Shown: in pieces, positions 1-7,027 of the stretch
How positions within the stretch are numbered: position 1 is the first letter of the stretch
How the letters are laid out: every line of letters starts with the position of its first letter
From: a bacterium
Lineage (GTDB): Bacteria; Fidelibacterota; Marinisomatia; Marinisomatales; JAHJCW01
NCBI GenBank assembly: GCA_018812885.1
Contig: JAHJCW010000101.1
Span: 1-8,908 of the forward strand
Direction of reading: 5' to 3'
DNA: 8,908 nt
Notes under the pieces: generated by a model
Databases searched by the model: none
Seen by the model: only the letters and a program-made list of their open reading frames with translations
What the model was told of the DNA's origin: nothing
Program-made: the position numbers and the translations under genes

Positions 1-59
1 CCAACCAACGGTTCCCCAATTGTTCCTGTTCCAACTACATGTACTATTTTACGAGGCAT
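1..59 (-). CDS. N-terminal fragment of a Rossmann-fold NAD(P)-binding protein
   Basis: Only the first 19 codons and two further bases are in the window; the gene continues past the left edge. The peptide starts MPRKIVHVVGTGTIGEPLVG. A beta strand (IVHVV) runs into the glycine pattern G10-x-G12-x-x-G15, the dinucleotide-binding turn of a Rossmann fold, here followed by Glu16-Pro17. The ATG is well supported by a strong Shine-Dalgarno sequence just upstream. The gene lies 35 bp after the mutase stop on the same strand, so it is probably co-transcribed with it. From memory, similar N-termini occur in proteins annotated as type II glyceraldehyde-3-phosphate dehydrogenase-like, but 19 residues cannot separate this from other dehydrogenases. 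It does not resemble the start of a B12-binding small subunit. Confidence 0.75.
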   Translation of the reverse strand, partial: MPRKIVHVVGTGTIGEPLV

Positions 60-62
60 TTT

Positions 63-73
63 CTTCCTCCCTT
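63..73 (-). promoter_or_regulatory. Strong Shine-Dalgarno for the left-edge gene
   Basis: On the minus strand this reads AAGGGAGGAAG, with the GGAGG core six bases before the ATG at 59. It is the best ribosome binding site in the window. It sits in a 35-bp AT-rich gap after the mutase stop, so the downstream gene probably initiates on its own and does not depend on coupling to the mutase. Confidence 0.8.
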
Positions 74-94
74 AAGATATTGTTATTATTATTT

Positions 95-1750
95 CTAAAA
101 TAGCGATGACTCTTGCCATTCTCCAAAAATATCTTTCATTGCATCAACAATTTCACCTAATGTTGCATAATTCTTAGCAGCATTAATTATTGGCGGCATT
201 ATATTTGTTTTACCCTTGCAGGCCTTTCTTACCTCATCGAGAGCTGCATGTACCGCTTCATTATTGCGATATGTTCTTAAATCGCTTATAGCTTTTAATT
301 GTTTTTCTTCGGCATCTTTGCCGATTTCAAGAATTGGTATATCTATTTTTTCATCTTCTTTTATAAAGTCATTTACACCAACTACTATTCGTCTTTTTTC
401 ATCCACTAACTGCTGATATTCTGATGCCGCCTTAGCGATTTCGCGCTGGAAAAATCCCAATTCTATTGCAGGAATAACTCCACCCAATTCATCTATTTGT
501 TCAAAATACAATTCGGCTTCTTCTTCCAATTTATTAGTTAACGATTCAATATACCATGATCCGCCTAATGGATCAATTACATTTGCAGCCCCGGTTTCAT
601 AGGCAATTAGTTGCTGAGTTCTTAATGCAATTTCGGCTGCTTTTTCTGATGGTAATGCTAAGGTTTCATCCATCGAATTTGTGTGCAAAGATTGCGTACC
701 CCCAAGCACACCTGACAAAGCCTGAAAAGCAGTGCGCGCAATATTTATTTCTGGCTGTTGCGCGGTTAAGGAACAACCGGCAGTCTGCGTATGAAATCTG
801 AGCTTCCAAGAGCTTTCACTCTTAGCATTATATTTATTTTTCATGCGCTTTGCCCAAATTCGCCTTGCTGCTCGGTATTTTGCAATTTCTTCAAAGAAAT
901 CCAAATGTGCATTAAAAAAGAATGATAATCGTGGGGCAAAGCTATCGACATCCATTCCTACCGCTATAGCATGCTCGACATAGGCAAAACCATCAGCAAG
1001 AGTAAATGCCAATTCTTGTGCGGCAGTAGAACCGGCTTCCCGAATATGATAGCCCGAAATCGATATTGTGTTATATTGCGGCATATGCTCTGCACAATAT
1101 TGCATCATATCGGTTATAACCCGCATTGATTGCTTCGGTGGGAAAATCCATTCTTTTTGTGCGATAAATTCTTTCAATATATCATTTTGCAATGTACCAC
1201 GTAATTGTACTTGCGGTACATTTTGTTTATCCGCAACGGCAATATAAAAAGCCAATAAAATAACAGCAGGACCATTTATGGTTTGTGATACTGATATTTT
1301 TCCCAAATCAATTTTATCAAACAAGATTTCCATATCTTTGAGTGAAGCCACATTAACACCGCATCTACCAACTTCACCCAATGCAAAAGCATGCCCCGGA
1401 TCATAACCCATTAAAGTTGGCATGTCAAAAGCTACAGATAGACCAGTTTGTCCCTGAGCCAGCAAAAAATGATATCGTTCATTTGTATCCTGTGGAGTAC
1501 CAAATCCTGCAAATTGCCGCATAGTCCATAATTTACCCCTATACATATTAGTATGAATCCCGCGTGTAAATGGATACTGACCAGGAAAACCAAGATCCGT
1601 TAAATAATCTTCAGATTCGGCTCCCGGTGAATAAAGAAGATCAACGGGTAACCCGCTAACAGTAAGGAAATCATAATCACGGTTTTTTGTTTTTTCCACT
1701 TCTAATTGCCACTGTTTTTTTTGCTTTTTATAATTACTCACTTTTATCAC
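95..1750 (-). CDS. icmA: Adenosylcobalamin-dependent acyl-CoA mutase large subunit, isobutyryl-CoA mutase-like
   Basis: This is the substrate-binding TIM-barrel subunit of a coenzyme B12 radical mutase (551 residues). Family motifs run throughout: YPFTRG (59-64), WTMRQFAGFG (75-84), VAFDMPTLMG (106-115), GTLQNDILKE (185-194), SGYHIREAG (232-240, with the active-site His235), FAPRLSFFF (271-279), GGTQSLHTNSMDE (350-362) and DPLGGSWY (393-400). The chain ends after the barrel and lacks the cobalamin-binding domain (no DxHxxG), so it needs a separate small subunit, which is not in the window. The positions matching Tyr89 and Arg207 of Propionibacterium methylmalonyl-CoA mutase are Phe80 and Gln198, the pair known from isobutyryl-CoA mutase. 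I therefore infer that it interconverts isobutyryl-CoA and n-butyryl-CoA. The start is GTG; a second in-frame GTG at 1741 gives MSNYKKQ and is equally possible, as neither has a clear Shine-Dalgarno. It begins 9 bp after the dxs stop. Membership in the mutase family is certain; the substrate is inferred. Confidence 0.9.
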   Translation of the reverse strand: MIKVSNYKKQKKQWQLEVEKTKNRDYDFLTVSGLPVDLLYSPGAESEDYLTDLGFPGQYPFTRGIHTNMYRGKLWTMRQFAGFGTPQDTNERYHFLLAQGQTGLSVAFDMPTLMGYDPGHAFALGEVGRCGVNVASLKDMEILFDKIDLGKISVSQTINGPAVILLAFYIAVADKQNVPQVQLRGTLQNDILKEFIAQKEWIFPPKQSMRVITDMMQYCAEHMPQYNTISISGYHIREAGSTAAQELAFTLADGFAYVEHAIAVGMDVDSFAPRLSFFFNAHLDFFEEIAKYRAARRIWAKRMKNKYNAKSESSWKLRFHTQTAGCSLTAQQPEINIARTAFQALSGVLGGTQSLHTNSMDETLALPSEKAAEIALRTQQLIAYETGAANVIDPLGGSWYIESLTNKLEEEAELYFEQIDELGGVIPAIELGFFQREIAKAASEYQQLVDEKRRIVVGVNDFIKEDEKIDIPILEIGKDAEEKQLKAISDLRTYRNNEAVHAALDEVRKACKGKTNIMPPIINAAKNYATLGEIVDAMKDIFGEWQESSLF

Positions 1751-1759
1751 TTGATATAA

Positions 1760-3640
1760 TCATTTATTTAGAAATTCTTTGATCTGTTTAATAATACTGG
1801 ATTTATCTAAACCAATTTCTTTTAATAGAATATCTCTGTTACCATGAGTTATAAATTCGTTTGGAATACCTATCCTTTTAATATTACAGGAATAGCTATT
1901 ATCAGTCAACCACGCTGATATACCGCTTCCAAAACCACCATTGATTACACCTTCCTCAATTGTGATAATTTTATTGAATTTCTTGGTCACAGATTTCAAA
2001 TATTTTTCATCCATCGGTTGAATAAAACGGCAATTAATAACTTCACATGAAATTTTTTCCTTAGCCAAATCAACAGCTGCTTCCAACGATGGTTTGACCA
2101 TTGAACCAACAGCGAGAATTGCAGTATCTTTACCGGTTGCAACCTTTTCCCAATTACCGATTGGAATTAAATCTGCTTGTCCATTTTTATTAAAATCAAA
2201 TGACGATGATCTAGGGTATCTTATCATAAAGGGATTTTTACTCTGATTGAGAGCCGTATACATTAAATTTCTGAGTTCATTACCATCTTTTGGAGCAGAT
2301 AAAATTAAATTGGGTATGCATCTTAAATAGGCGATATCAAGCGCACCATGATGTGTGGCACCATCTTCACCTACTAGACCGGCGCGATCCAAACAAAATA
2401 TGACCGGTAAATTTTGCAATGCTACGTCATGAATTATATGGTCGTAGGCTCTTTGTAAAAATGTTGAATAAATTGCTACAATTGGTCTTATTCCTCGCAC
2501 AGCCATGCCTGCCGCAAATGTCACAGCATGCCCTTCCGCAATACCTACATCATAAAATCTCTCTGGAAATTCATTAGCAAATGGTACTAAACCGGTTCCT
2601 TCTTTCATTGCAGCTGTGATGCAGACAATATCATCGCGATTGCGACCGATTTCGCACACAATTTCTCCAAATGCATTCTGAAATGAAGGGTCAGTTACCT
2701 TCTCGGTTGTAAATTTATTATCATTTCCATTATTTGGAGCTAGCCCATGAAAAGTAACCGGATCAGATTCAGCCGAATCCATTCCCTTACCTTTTTTCGT
2801 AACAATATGAAGTAATACCGGTGTACTTATATCTTTTATATTTTCCAATGTACTAACCATTAGATCCATATCATTACCATCGATTGGTCCAAAATATCGG
2901 AACCCGAATTCATCAAATAGTATACCAGGAGCCATGAACACCTTTAAACTTTCTTCAATCTTCCTCAACATTTTCTGTGTTAACCCTTTTCCGGTTGGAA
3001 GAGAATTGGTAGTTCTCCATATTTCGTCACGTACTCGATTATAAAGTGGATTAGTTACTATTTTTGTTAGATATCTGCGTATTGCACCAACATTTGGACT
3101 AATTGACATCGTATTGTCATTTAGAATGACCAATATTTGTTTTCGTGAGTTACCTGCGTTATTCAATCCTTCAAATGCTAATCCACCGGTTAAGGCACCG
3201 TCGCCAATTATGGCGACTACTTTAAAATCTTCTTTTTTATGATCTCGTGCCGATGCGATTCCAAATGCGGCTGAAATTGATGTCGAAGCATGACCTGCAC
3301 CAAAAGTATCAAATTCACTTTCACTGGGTGAAAGAAAACCGCAGAGTCCTCCAAATTGTCTAATTGTATTTAACCTATCTTTACGTCCGGTTAATATTTT
3401 ATGCGCATAACCCTGATGGCCAACATCCCATACAAGTTTATCTCTAGGAGTATCGTATATGTAATGCAGAGCAATCGTTAACTCTACCACCCCCAAAGTT
3501 GATGCCAAATGACCACCAGTTTTCTCTATAGTTGCAATTGTAAATTCTCGTATTTCCTTAGCAAGTTCTTTTAAATCATCGATTGATAATTTTTTTAAGT
3601 CTGCCGGATAATTAATCTTATCTAATAATTTTTCCGTCAT
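1760..3640 (-). CDS. dxs: 1-deoxy-D-xylulose-5-phosphate synthase
   Basis: Dxs is a cytosolic, thiamine-diphosphate-dependent enzyme that condenses pyruvate with glyceraldehyde 3-phosphate to give DXP, the first step of the MEP isoprenoid pathway and also a thiamine precursor. The protein is complete: 626 residues from the ATG at 3640, normal for the family. Visible are GGHLASTLGVVELT (42-55, with His44), WDVGHQ (71-76), the ThDP/Mg motif GDGALTGG (146-153) with NDNTMSIS (174-181), the transketolase pyrimidine domain with AEGHAVTFAAG (368-378, Glu369 matching the catalytic glutamate of E. coli Dxs), DGATHHG (426-432), and the C-terminal domain with EEGVINGGFGS (562-572). The open frame reaches a GTG at 3664, but the ATG gives the usual MTEKLLDKI start and lies 4 bp after the pdxT stop. 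AEGHAV and DGATHHG in place of AEQHAV and DGxTHQG recall Bacteroidetes/Chlorobi-type enzymes. No key residue is missing. Confidence 0.97.
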   Translation of the reverse strand: MTEKLLDKINYPADLKKLSIDDLKELAKEIREFTIATIEKTGGHLASTLGVVELTIALHYIYDTPRDKLVWDVGHQGYAHKILTGRKDRLNTIRQFGGLCGFLSPSESEFDTFGAGHASTSISAAFGIASARDHKKEDFKVVAIIGDGALTGGLAFEGLNNAGNSRKQILVILNDNTMSISPNVGAIRRYLTKIVTNPLYNRVRDEIWRTTNSLPTGKGLTQKMLRKIEESLKVFMAPGILFDEFGFRYFGPIDGNDMDLMVSTLENIKDISTPVLLHIVTKKGKGMDSAESDPVTFHGLAPNNGNDNKFTTEKVTDPSFQNAFGEIVCEIGRNRDDIVCITAAMKEGTGLVPFANEFPERFYDVGIAEGHAVTFAAGMAVRGIRPIVAIYSTFLQRAYDHIIHDVALQNLPVIFCLDRAGLVGEDGATHHGALDIAYLRCIPNLILSAPKDGNELRNLMYTALNQSKNPFMIRYPRSSSFDFNKNGQADLIPIGNWEKVATGKDTAILAVGSMVKPSLEAAVDLAKEKISCEVINCRFIQPMDEKYLKSVTKKFNKIITIEEGVINGGFGSGISAWLTDNSYSCNIKRIGIPNEFITHGNRDILLKEIGLDKSSIIKQIKEFLNK

Positions 3641-3644
3641 AGTG

Positions 3645-4220
3645 TCACTTGTTCGTTTTATCACCTAGAAAAATATATTCATGCAAAATTGAAATATTAT
3701 CTAATTCCGGATGAAATGCAATTCCCATATGTTTATCATTTTTCACGATTATTGGCGTTTCATCACGCATAGCTAAAACATTTACAGAATTTCCATAAGA
3801 CACAATCCTTGGCGCTCGTATAAATGATCCCGGAATGTTGTAATTAATATTATTCAAATTAAATTCGATATTAATTGTATTAGAGTTTATTTGTCTACCA
3901 TATCCGTTTCTTTCAATTTGCACATCTAACAATCCAAGTGAATCTAATTCCGTATCGACAACTTTTTCAGACATTAAAATTAAACCTGCGCAAGTACCTA
4001 AAACAGGATAATCATTTGCGAACAATTTAAGTGGTCTAAAAAAGTCCATTCTATTCATTAATTTAGACATAGTTGTTGATTCTCCCCCGGGAATCACAAG
4101 TCCTTCGATAGCGTCCAATTCATGCGGATATCTAATATTAACAGGTTCAATACCTATGCTTTCCAATATTTGATTATGCATATAATAATCGCCCTGAAGA
4201 GCCAATACCCCTATTTTCAA
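3645..4220 (-). CDS. pdxT: PLP synthase glutaminase subunit PdxT
   Basis: PdxT is the class I glutamine amidotransferase that releases ammonia from glutamine and channels it to PdxS in the DXP-independent synthesis of pyridoxal 5'-phosphate. From the TTG at 4220 the protein has 191 residues, close to the usual 190-200, and starts MKIGVLALQGD as the family does. The conserved pieces are GLVIPGGESTT (40-50), the nucleophile elbow GTCAGLI (75-81, Cys77), RNGYGRQ (104-110) and FHPEL (169-173), which supplies the catalytic His170 and Glu172. The frame is open to another TTG at 4274, but that would add 18 non-family residues and overlap pdxS by 53 bp, so I reject it. The chosen TTG follows the pdxS stop by one base, which suggests coupled translation; the ribosome site is poor (GGGG about ten bases upstream). 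Confidence 0.95.
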   Translation of the reverse strand: MKIGVLALQGDYYMHNQILESIGIEPVNIRYPHELDAIEGLVIPGGESTTMSKLMNRMDFFRPLKLFANDYPVLGTCAGLILMSEKVVDTELDSLGLLDVQIERNGYGRQINSNTINIEFNLNNINYNIPGSFIRAPRIVSYGNSVNVLAMRDETPIIVKNDKHMGIAFHPELDNISILHEYIFLGDKTNK

Positions 4221-4221
4221 A

Positions 4222-5103
4222 TTACCAACCCCGTTCTTGTAATCTTTGTCCCTCGGGAATTTCAGAAATATCAAGTCCTTTCATTGCTGATTTTAGTCCA
4301 CTGGAAATCTCCGACAATTTCTTTGCATTATCAAAATATGTAACTGCATCTACAATAGCCTTGGCTCTATTAGCAGGGTCTTCACTCATAAATATACCTG
4401 AACCAACAAAAACCGATTCGGCTCCAAGCTGCATCATTAAAGATGCATCGGCAGGAGTCGCAATACCACCTGCAGCAAAATTAGGAACTGGTAATTTCCC
4501 GGTTTTTGCAACAACTTCTATTAAGGCAAATGGTGCGCCTAATTCTTTAGCTGTGGCCATTAATTCAGCATGATCCATAACAGTTAATGTTTTCATCTGA
4601 GTTTGGATTGTACGCATATGCCTCACGGCCTCAACAATATTACCACTACCGGCTTCTCCTTTTGTGCGAATCATTGCGGCACCTTCACCAATTCTACGCA
4701 GCGCTTCACCTAAATCACGTGCCCCACAGACAAAAGGTATTGTGAAATCCTCTTTCCAGATATGGTTTTTTTCATCAGCAGGAGTTAAAACTTCGCTTTC
4801 ATCGATGAAATCTACTTCAAGTGCTTCTAAAATTTGAGCTTCAGCAAAATGACCAATCCTGCACTTTGCCATTACTGGAATCGACACTTTCTTTTGAATC
4901 TCTTTAATCATTTCAGGATTACTCATTCGAGCAATACCACCATCTTTACGAATCTCAGCTGGTATTCTTTCCAAAGCCATAACGGCAACGGCACCGGCAT
5001 CTTCAGCAATTTTAGCTTGTTCGGATGTTGTAACATCCATTATTACACCACCTTTTAACATCTCTGCTAATCCTACTTTTATTTTATATGAATCTTTACT
5101 CAT
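4222..5103 (-). CDS. pdxS: PLP synthase lyase subunit PdxS
   Basis: PdxS is the (beta/alpha)8 synthase that builds pyridoxal 5'-phosphate from ribose 5-phosphate, glyceraldehyde 3-phosphate and ammonia supplied by PdxT; in other species 12 PdxS and 12 PdxT form the complex. The protein is complete (293 residues from the ATG at 5103) and highly conserved: KVGLAEMLKGGVIMDVTT (9-26, Asp23), VMAKCRIGHF (77-86, with Schiff-base Lys80), DFIDESEVLTPAD (98-110, Asp101), IRTKGEAGSGNIVEAVRHMR (145-164, second lysine Lys148), FAAGGIATPADA, VFVGSGIF and the C-terminal RLQERGW. The frame also has an ATG at 5121, but that adds six non-family residues, has no Shine-Dalgarno and would deepen the overlap with ispH to 26 bp. 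The chosen ATG has AAGGA eight bases upstream and overlaps the end of ispH by 8 bp (ATGAGTAA). Confidence 0.97.
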   Translation of the reverse strand: MSKDSYKIKVGLAEMLKGGVIMDVTTSEQAKIAEDAGAVAVMALERIPAEIRKDGGIARMSNPEMIKEIQKKVSIPVMAKCRIGHFAEAQILEALEVDFIDESEVLTPADEKNHIWKEDFTIPFVCGARDLGEALRRIGEGAAMIRTKGEAGSGNIVEAVRHMRTIQTQMKTLTVMDHAELMATAKELGAPFALIEVVAKTGKLPVPNFAAGGIATPADASLMMQLGAESVFVGSGIFMSEDPANRAKAIVDAVTYFDNAKKLSEISSGLKSAMKGLDISEIPEGQRLQERGW

Positions 5104-5959
5104 AAATAATTTCCTTTTCATTTACATTACCGATTTTTTTAACATGTTGAATCACATTTTGTATAATATTATCCGGTGTTGATGCACCGGCTGATATGCC
5201 GACTGTCCTAGCATTAATAAACCAATCATTTTGAATATCTTCTACGTTTGTAACTTGATATGAATGTGAATTTCTTTCTAATGCTAATTGTGTTAGCCGT
5301 TTCGAGTTTGCACTTGTGAATGATCCTATTATTATCATGACATCTGCAATTTGTGCTAATTTTTTAATTTGTTCATGATTACGTTTTGTAGGAAAACAAA
5401 TAGTATTCACAAAATGTAAATCACTAACTTTCGTTAGTAACACACTAATTATATCTTGAATATTTTCTATCATTTGTGTTGATTGGCTAACAACACCAAC
5501 CCGTTTTATTTTCTTTAATTTTTGTGCTTCTTCGGCATTCGATATAACTATTGGACTCTTTACTTGGGTCGAAATTCCAATAATTTCATCATGACCATGA
5601 TCTCCAATAATTATTATTTGACGTCCCTCTTCCTCTAACTTACGCACTTCTTCATGGATTTCTGTTACAAGCGGGCAGGTTGCATCAATAATATTTAACT
5701 GCTTTTTACGCGCTTGTTCCCAAATGATTGGTTCAGTACCATGAGCTCTGAATAATAATGGTTTCCCGGCAGGTACTTGATCTAATGAATCAACTACTTG
5801 CGTGCCTGATTTTTCAAGGTCTTTAACCACGTTTTCATTGTGTACAATGTGACCAAGCATATATACGTCACCATGTTCTTTAGCTGTTTTATAAGCTTGA
5901 TCAACAGCATGTCTAACACCAAAACAATAACCGGCATCCTTTGCCACAATTATTTTCAA
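5096..5959 (-). CDS. ispH: 4-hydroxy-3-methylbut-2-enyl diphosphate reductase
   Basis: IspH is a cytosolic iron-sulfur enzyme that reduces HMBPP to IPP and DMAPP, the last step of the MEP pathway. The protein is complete at 287 residues, toward the short side of the family. The three cluster-ligand cysteines are present: Cys12 in AGYCFGV, Cys95 in DATCPLV and Cys188 in NTICFPTKRNHE. Diphosphate- and substrate-binding elements are GHIVHNENVV (36-45, His40), FRAHG (70-74, His73), GDHGHDEIIG (119-128, His123 and the likely proton-relay Glu125), VSQST (157-161), SFTSANSKRL (213-222, Asn218) and SAGASTP (257-263). The start is TTG, overlapping the stop of the DHH gene as TTGA, with GAGGTGG a few bases upstream. 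The MKIIVAKDAGYCFGVRHAV start is typical, so no earlier start is needed. With dxs in the same run, two non-adjacent MEP steps share this block. Confidence 0.97.
   Translation of the reverse strand: MKIIVAKDAGYCFGVRHAVDQAYKTAKEHGDVYMLGHIVHNENVVKDLEKSGTQVVDSLDQVPAGKPLLFRAHGTEPIIWEQARKKQLNIIDATCPLVTEIHEEVRKLEEEGRQIIIIGDHGHDEIIGISTQVKSPIVISNAEEAQKLKKIKRVGVVSQSTQMIENIQDIISVLLTKVSDLHFVNTICFPTKRNHEQIKKLAQIADVMIIIGSFTSANSKRLTQLALERNSHSYQVTNVEDIQNDWFINARTVGISAGASTPDNIIQNVIQHVKKIGNVNEKEIIYE
5111..5116 (-). promoter_or_regulatory. Shine-Dalgarno that decides the pdxS start
   Basis: AAGGAA on the minus strand, inside the last codons of ispH, lies seven bases before the ATG at 5103. No comparable site precedes the alternative ATG at 5121. 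This supports the shorter PdxS, which also matches the family N-terminus. Confidence 0.7.
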
Positions 5960-6963
5960 TCCACCACCTCTTCTTGCTCTTTCAATATTTCAATAGTTTT
6001 TTTTACTACTTTTTGAGTCACTTCCGCGATTTTACCACTAACCTTAGCTCCAGCAGCGAATGAATGTCCTCCACCACCAAAATACTGAGCAATTTTATTA
6101 ATTGAATAATGGCCTTTTGACCGGAAATTTATTCTGCAAGAATTATCTTCATTTTCAAATATCATTAACGAAACTTCCACATCCTTGATTGATCGGGCAA
6201 AATCTGTAAAACCATCAACATCATCATTTGTCGCTTTAGCCTGTTGCATCATTTCTTTTGTGATTACAAACCATACTAATTTATCATTGTATGTGAATTG
6301 TAAGTTATCGGCAATAGCTGCCAATAACTTTATTCTGGAGCGAGAGCTTGAACCATAAATGTTTTGATGAATTTTTGCAATATCCACACCAGCATTTATC
6401 GCATTTGCGGCGATTTCATGACAAAGCACATTTGTGTTATTATAACTAAAAGAACCAGTATCAGTCATAATCGCTACATATATTGCTTCATAGGTCTTTT
6501 TCGATAAACTACCCGGAGCAACAGTTTTCAAATAACTATAAATCAACTCACCGGTCGCCGATGCATTTATATCGGAAACATTAATAGTGAAAGGATGACC
6601 ATTTGGATATGGATGATGATCAATATTTACTATAGTAGTACCATTTTGCTGAATCACATTCCACATCCGCCCGGTTCTTGTATAGTTACCGATGTCCAAT
6701 AATATCGCAAGATCTACATTTTCTAACCATTTTGAATGTTTTATCTCTTCAAAGAATTCAAATTTATTATCAGGATCTAAAAAATGGAATTCTTCAGGCA
6801 ACCTCGAAGTAAGTAATATACGACATTTTTTTTCTTTTGCCATTATATGATGAAATAATGCGACGATAGAGCCAATGCCATCACCATCCGGATTTTCATG
6901 TGTTGTTAGCATGATTGAATCAGCTTTTTCAATTTCCTGGTAGATTTTTTTCCAATCAGTCAT
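5956..6963 (-). CDS. nrnA: DHH/DHHA1 phosphoesterase, NrnA-like oligoribonuclease/pAp phosphatase
   Basis: This is a metal-dependent cytosolic phosphoesterase of the DHH superfamily, subfamily 1 (335 residues, usual for NrnA-type proteins). The N-terminal DHH domain shows THENPDGDGIGS (21-32; His22, Asp26 and Asp28 as Mn ligands), LLDIGN (88-93, Asp90), the signature VNIDHHPYPNGH (112-123; Asp115-His116-His117) and MTDTGSF (166-172, Asp168). The C-terminal DHHA1 domain has NFRSKG (279-284) and the glycine-rich GGGGHSFAAGAKVSG (296-310). Known relatives degrade RNA dinucleotides, dephosphorylate pAp, or cleave cyclic dinucleotides such as c-di-AMP; the sequence alone does not choose among these. 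There is no membrane segment or PAS/GGDEF region, so it is not a GdpP-type protein. The ATG at 6963 has only a weak ribosome site and follows a 64-bp gap. The stop overlaps ispH by 4 bp. Confidence 0.92.
   Translation of the reverse strand: MTDWKKIYQEIEKADSIMLTTHENPDGDGIGSIVALFHHIMAKEKKCRILLTSRLPEEFHFLDPDNKFEFFEEIKHSKWLENVDLAILLDIGNYTRTGRMWNVIQQNGTTIVNIDHHPYPNGHPFTINVSDINASATGELIYSYLKTVAPGSLSKKTYEAIYVAIMTDTGSFSYNNTNVLCHEIAANAINAGVDIAKIHQNIYGSSSRSRIKLLAAIADNLQFTYNDKLVWFVITKEMMQQAKATNDDVDGFTDFARSIKDVEVSLMIFENEDNSCRINFRSKGHYSINKIAQYFGGGGHSFAAGAKVSGKIAEVTQKVVKKTIEILKEQEEVVD
5964..5970 (-). promoter_or_regulatory. Shine-Dalgarno for the TTG start of ispH
   Basis: GAGGTGG on the minus strand lies inside the final codons of the DHH gene, with the GAGG core seven bases before the TTG at 5959. 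Together with the TTGA stop/start overlap it supports TTG as the true ispH start. Confidence 0.65.
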
Positions 6964-7027
6964 TTATTACTTTTACAAAACATTAAATTTACGATACAAG
7001 TCATAATTATTCTACGAGTTTCGCAAA
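6964..7027 (-). promoter_or_regulatory. AT-rich gap before the DHH gene, possible internal promoter
   Basis: This 64-bp stretch is the only sizeable space inside the run. On the minus strand it begins TTTGCGAAACTCG and, 18 bases after TTTG, reaches TATGACTTG. That is a loose match to the Bacteroidetes-type promoter layout (TTTG, about 19 bases, TAnnTTTG), but the second box is imperfect. A short inverted repeat, AGTTT-CGC-AAACT at 7017-7029, spans the pduO stop; its five-pair stem has no following T run, so I do not call it a terminator. Promoter function is a guess from spacing and this partial match. Confidence 0.25.

Noticed and set aside
1..59. Left-edge fragment as the missing B12-binding small subunit
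   Set aside because: Small subunits begin with a segment leading to the KPGLDGHDRG-type motif; this fragment has a GxGxxG dinucleotide-binding turn in its place.
60..94. Riboswitch or attenuator between the mutase and the next gene
   Set aside because: The gap is only 35 bp and holds little beyond a Shine-Dalgarno and AT-rich sequence; there is no room for a structured leader such as a cobalamin riboswitch.
556..801. Plus-strand open frame of 81 codons within the mutase gene
   Set aside because: It lies wholly inside a highly conserved minus-strand gene, its product resembles no family I know, and it has no supporting ribosome site; it is a shadow frame.
95..1750. Plain methylmalonyl-CoA mutase label for the mutase gene
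   Set aside because: The family fold fits, but the carboxylate-binding Tyr and Arg are replaced by Phe80 and Gln198, which point to isobutyryl-CoA mutase.
4122..4343. Plus-strand open frame spanning the pdxS/pdxT junction
   Set aside because: Both genes opposite it are intact and conserved, and its composition looks like antisense of coding sequence; not a gene.
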